From: JBFWUW01 sp050247075
GTDB lineage: Bacteria > Planctomycetota > Planctomycetia > Pirellulales > JBFWUW01
Direction: 5' to 3'
Assembly (NCBI GenBank): GCA_050247075.1
Contig: JBFWUW010000036.1
Location: forward strand, 1 to 64,000
Length of the DNA stretch: 64,000 nt
Shown here: in pieces, positions 61,061-64,000 of the stretch
Layout: each line of letters starts with the position of its first letter
Numbering within the stretch: position 1 is the stretch's first letter
Program-made: the position numbers and the translations under genes
Notes under the pieces: model-generated
The model's database searches: none
Told to the model about the DNA's origin: nothing
What the model saw: the letters and a program-made list of their open reading frames with translations, nothing else

Positions 61061-62026
61061 ATGACGACTTTGCTGATATCGTTGGCCGCGTTCGTGGGTG
61101 TCGCCGCGCTGGTAGGCTCGGCCTCGCTGATGTTCCGCGGCGACCAGGAAAACAAGGTCGAGGACCGCCTGAGCGAGCTGGCCAACTGGGGCAAGCCGGG
61201 CCAGGACGGAAAAGGCAAAAAGAAGCTGTCGCTGCTCTCCGAGATGCAGCGAGTGCCCAATATTTTTGACGAGGCCGTCAAACGGCTGGGCAACCTGGGG
61301 CAGATCTTTGAGCAGGCCGACACCACCATGACGGCCGACAAGTTCTTTTTGATATCGGGTGCAATGGCTGCCGTGGCCGGGCTGGGGATGTTGTTTTCGC
61401 CCCTCTCGCCGCTATTCGCGCCGGTCGTCGGCGGTATGGCCGGTTTGCTCCCCACGGTTTGGCTGGTCATGCGGCGGAAAAGGCGGTTGGCCAAGTTCGC
61501 CGCGCAGTTGCCCGGCGCGCTGGAGTTGATCAGCCGCGCCTTGCGCGCCGGACATAGCCTGGGGTCGGGCATGAAGCTGGTGGCCGACGAATCGCAGCCG
61601 CCGATCGCCAAGGAGTTTTCCAAAGTCTTTGAATCGCAAAACCTCGGCATTTCCATGGACGACTCGCTCAAGGCACTGACCGTCCGCGTCCCCAACCTGG
61701 ACCTGAAGTTTTTCGCCACGGCCATTATTTTGCAACGGCAAACGGGTGGCGACCTGGCGGAAATTCTGGACAAGATCGGACATTTGATCCGCGAACGGTT
61801 CAAGATTTGGGGCCAGGTGCAAGCCCTGACGGGCGAAGGCCGCTTGTCGGGCATCGTGCTGCTGGCGTTGCCGCCGCTGTTGTTTCTGGCGGTGTATTAC
61901 CTGAATCCTGAATATTGCATGGTCCTGTTTACGGATGCCATGGGCCAAAAAATGCTGGCGGCCGCCGTGTTCCTGCAGTTCGTGGGCGCGCTGGTCATCA
62001 AGAAGATCATTAACATCAAAGTGTGA
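61061..62026 (+). CDS. tadB: Flp pilus assembly membrane protein TadB
   Basis: A 321-aa type II secretion F-domain protein: an N-terminal helix, a pair of helices around residues 100-135, the cytoplasmic F domain (FAAQLPGALELISRALRAGHSLGSGMKLVADESQPP, TVRVPNLDLKFFATAIILQRQTGGDLAEILDKIG) and two C-terminal helices. The layout fits TadB. It starts 101 bp after tadA and ends overlapping tadC (GTGA). Confidence 0.92.
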   Translation: MTTLLISLAAFVGVAALVGSASLMFRGDQENKVEDRLSELANWGKPGQDGKGKKKLSLLSEMQRVPNIFDEAVKRLGNLGQIFEQADTTMTADKFFLISGAMAAVAGLGMLFSPLSPLFAPVVGGMAGLLPTVWLVMRRKRRLAKFAAQLPGALELISRALRAGHSLGSGMKLVADESQPPIAKEFSKVFESQNLGISMDDSLKALTVRVPNLDLKFFATAIILQRQTGGDLAEILDKIGHLIRERFKIWGQVQALTGEGRLSGIVLLALPPLLFLAVYYLNPEYCMVLFTDAMGQKMLAAAVFLQFVGALVIKKIINIKV

Positions 62027-63015
62027 GCCTTGCCGTGGATACCGCTTCGGTCAATTTTGAAACACTCGTTCCGTTCGCCCTGTTTGGCACGGTCGCCGCG
62101 CTAGCCTGGCTAGCGTTGGACTACTTCACGACCGGCCGTTCGCGCGCCTCGGAACGGCTGGACGACTTTAAGGATCCCAAACGCCGCAAGCGCGAGGGTT
62201 CGCCCGCCACCGGCGGCAGCGGCAAGCGGTTCGAGTCGATGACCAAGGTGCTGCAAAAGGCCTCGCACGCCGCATCGCCCCTCAAGCCCAAGAACGAGCA
62301 AGACGCCAACAAGGTCAAGAGCAAGCTGCTGCACGCCGGCTTTCGCGGCGAGTCCAACACTAGCATCTTTCTCGGCTTGAAGTTTATCGGCCTGGTGGTG
62401 GGCTTTGTGCTGTCGGGCGGCGTGGCCATGCTCACCACCGGCATCACCAAGAACTCCATGCTCATGGCCGGTTCGGTGACCGGCCTGATGTTCTATCTGC
62501 CCGACCTGGTGGTATGGTTCGTGGGCAAGCGCCGTAAAGAAGCCATCTTCTTGGGACTGCCCGACGCGCTGGACTTGCTGGTGGTATGCGTGGAGGCCGG
62601 CCTGGGCCTGGACCAAGGCATGCGTAAAGTCGCCGAGGAACTCAAGGAGACCTGCCCCGTCATCTCCGACGAACTGCAGCTCACCAACTTTCAGACGCAA
62701 ATGGGGGCCGTTCGCGCCGATGCGCTCCGCGAACTGGGCGACCGAACCGGCGTGGAAGACGTGCGGGCACTGTGCAACATTTTGATTCAGGCTGAAAAGT
62801 TCGGCTCGTCGATCGCCCAGGCCTTACGCGTGCAAAGCGACTCCATGCGCACCCGCCGCCGGCAACTGGCCGAGGAAAAAGCGGCGAAGACGGCCGTCAA
62901 GCTGATCTTTCCGCTGGTGCTGTTCATTTTCCCCGGCATCTTCGTCGTGCTAGTCGGCCCCGCCGCGATCATCATTGTTCGCGATATGTTCCCGATGATG
63001 AATGGGTCGAAGTAG
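62023..63015 (+). CDS. tadC: Flp pilus assembly membrane protein TadC
   Basis: A 330-aa type II secretion F-domain protein, the second membrane platform subunit. It starts with a GTG that overlaps the tadB stop; a GTG at 62035 is possible. F-domain motifs are LPDALDLLVVCVEAGLGLDQGMRKVAEELKE and ALCNILIQAEKFGSSIAQALRVQSDSMRTRRRQLAEEKAAKTAVKLIFPLVLFIFPG, the last a strong TadC signature. No pilin or TadZ gene is in this window, so the operon probably continues elsewhere or is split. Confidence 0.94.
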   Translation: MSLAVDTASVNFETLVPFALFGTVAALAWLALDYFTTGRSRASERLDDFKDPKRRKREGSPATGGSGKRFESMTKVLQKASHAASPLKPKNEQDANKVKSKLLHAGFRGESNTSIFLGLKFIGLVVGFVLSGGVAMLTTGITKNSMLMAGSVTGLMFYLPDLVVWFVGKRRKEAIFLGLPDALDLLVVCVEAGLGLDQGMRKVAEELKETCPVISDELQLTNFQTQMGAVRADALRELGDRTGVEDVRALCNILIQAEKFGSSIAQALRVQSDSMRTRRRQLAEEKAAKTAVKLIFPLVLFIFPGIFVVLVGPAAIIIVRDMFPMMNGSK

Positions 63016-63027
63016 CAAAAGCTACCG

Positions 63028-63188
63028 GCGGAGAAGCTGTCAGCCATCAGCCTTTCTAAGAAGGCGTTTCCGGCTTAGGGAGCCGCTCTCACGGCCAAGG
63101 GATGCGCGGCGGGCTTCTCCTATCGCGCATAGTCATGCCTCGTATTGTTCGCTGAAGGCTAATAGCCGGTGGCTGATGGCTTCTCCGC
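63028..63188. repeat. 161-bp imperfect inverted repeat between tadC and argJ
   Basis: GCGGAGAAGC (63028-63037) pairs with GCTTCTCCGC (63179-63188), TCAGCCA (63040-63046) with TGGCTGA (63170-63176), and GCCTT (63050-63054) with AAGGC (63155-63159). The centre contains no ORF. The gene ends converge on it. It looks like a REP/MITE-type intergenic element. Confidence 0.7.
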
Positions 63189-63200
63189 TGACGGCTTTAC

Positions 63201-64000
63201 TTACGTCGTATAGTCCGCATTGAGATGGATATACTCCGCCGTCAAGTCGGTGGTCCAAAAGCGGATCTTCGCGGTCCCTTCGCGAAACGCCAGCTCCACA
63301 TGCGTATCGCGATTCTCGCGGATGGAACGCGAGACGGCCGCGGCGTCGAACGTGACCGGCGCGCCGCGCTCGTAGAGCAGGCAGCCGTTGACTTTCAGAT
63401 CGACGCCCGCCGGATCGAACGTCACGCCGCTGTAGCCTGCCGCGGAAACGATGCGGCCCCAGTTAGGATCGGCCCCGGTGATGGCCGTCTTGACCAGTGC
63501 GCTGTCGGCCACGGTCTTGGCGATCTGGAGCGCGGCGGCGCGGTCGGCACAACCTTGCACGTCGATGGTAATCAGGTGAGTAGCCCCCTCGCCATCCTCT
63601 GGTATCGCCCGGGCCAGTTCCTGGCAGACGTCATTGAGCCCCGCCGCGAAAGCCGCCAGGCCGGGCCCTTGCAATGGGCCGCCGCCGGCCGCGCCATTGG
63701 CCAGCAGCAACACGGTGTCGTTGGTGCTGGTATGCCCCTCCACGCTGATGCAATTGAAGGTTTCGTCCACGGCGGCCTTGAGCAGTGATTGCGCATCGGT
63801 GGCGGCCAAGGGAGCGTCCGTCATCAACACCGACAGCATGGTGGCCATATTGGGGCCGATCATCGCCGCCCCCTTGGCTACACCGGTGATCTGAATGGCC
63901 CGATCGGCCAGTTGCACCCGTCGCCCGGTCAGCTTGGGCCGTGTGTCGGTCGTCATCAGCGCGCGGGAGACATTGTGCAAAGCCGACTCTTGCGGCGACA
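63201..64000 (-). CDS. argJ: ArgJ, bifunctional glutamate N-acetyltransferase/amino-acid N-acetyltransferase, 5' end beyond window
   Basis: The C-terminal 265 residues of ArgJ; the frame is open to base 64000, so the N-terminus is missing. The self-cleavage site GAAMIGPNMATML with the nucleophilic threonine is present, as are NTFNCISVEGHTSTNDT-type sequence (FNCISVEGHTSTNDTVLLLANG), VKTAITGADPNWGRI and the C-terminal ADYTT. The enzyme recycles acetyl groups in arginine synthesis. The apparent start MHNVS is an internal TTG; upstream residues SPQESAL continue the family sequence. Confidence 0.95.
   Translation of the reverse strand, partial: SPQESALHNVSRALMTTDTRPKLTGRRVQLADRAIQITGVAKGAAMIGPNMATMLSVLMTDAPLAATDAQSLLKAAVDETFNCISVEGHTSTNDTVLLLANGAAGGGPLQGPGLAAFAAGLNDVCQELARAIPEDGEGATHLITIDVQGCADRAAALQIAKTVADSALVKTAITGADPNWGRIVSAAGYSGVTFDPAGVDLKVNGCLLYERGAPVTFDAAAVSRSIRENRDTHVELAFREGTAKIRFWTTDLTAEYIHLNADYTT

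Overview
The window looks like a chromosome segment of a GC-rich, Gram-negative planctomycete, most likely of the Pirellulales. The evidence is a DUF1549/DUF1553 CxxCH protein, a DUF1559 type IV pilin-like protein, a hydrazine-synthase-alpha-like cytochrome, two secreted sulfatases, an enlarged SecA, a Kdo transferase (hence LPS) and a squalene operon hpnCDE. Most genes are housekeeping or envelope functions; no phage, CRISPR array or transposase was seen.

Layout. 1-3700: a partial DUF1553 protein and an acetate-type symporter with its DUF485 partner. 3883-7888: a TetR regulator divergent from a DevB-DevC-DevA type exporter, with two matching palindromic operators between them. 7903-11474: a TMTC-like membrane/TPR protein and a SpoIIE-type phosphatase interrupted by one in-frame amber codon. 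11781-22305: the HzsA-like cytochrome, then a sulfate-uptake module (Rrf2 regulator, sulfate-binding lipoprotein, cysT, cysW, cysA, a YezD-like protein), a lipoprotein and a DUF1559 protein. This module is bracketed by a 348-bp direct repeat of the 3' end of the cytochrome gene. 22453-29286: a hypothetical protein, topoisomerase I and a SurA/PpiD-like foldase with a long low-complexity linker.

29699-36052: tRNA-Ala(CGC), then an accessory cluster of UV endonuclease UvsE, an NAD(P)-binding SDR, DUF1990, a small membrane protein, a QueG-like ferredoxin/SCP2 fusion with its MarR regulator, a PPOX flavoprotein and a DUF1348 protein with an abnormal N-terminus. MarR-type sites lie before both the MarR gene and the QueG-like gene. 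36199-43786: secA, Kdo transferase, a small zinc-ribbon protein and a sigma-54 activator. 43951-45886: tRNA-Lys(CTT), a lipoprotein and a stand-alone DnaQ-like exonuclease. 46146-49392: hpnC-hpnD-hpnE (squalene from farnesyl diphosphate). 49506-53897: a small HTH/zinc-ribbon protein divergent from an 89-aa protein whose leader holds an intrinsic terminator, interspersed repeats, and a large secreted YCF48/CBM9-like protein. 54076-59387: a small protein with a dCTP-deaminase-like protein, a serine hydrolase and two sulfatases. 59637-63015: a tadA-tadB-tadC pilus operon. 63201-64000: the C-terminal part of ArgJ.

The points most worth checking are the amber codon in the phosphatase, the 348-bp repeats around the sulfate module, the three predicted regulator/operator pairs (TetR, Rrf2, MarR), the leader RNA near 50,000, and the dCTP-deaminase-like pair. 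All assignments rest on reading the sequence and on family knowledge; no database search was run.
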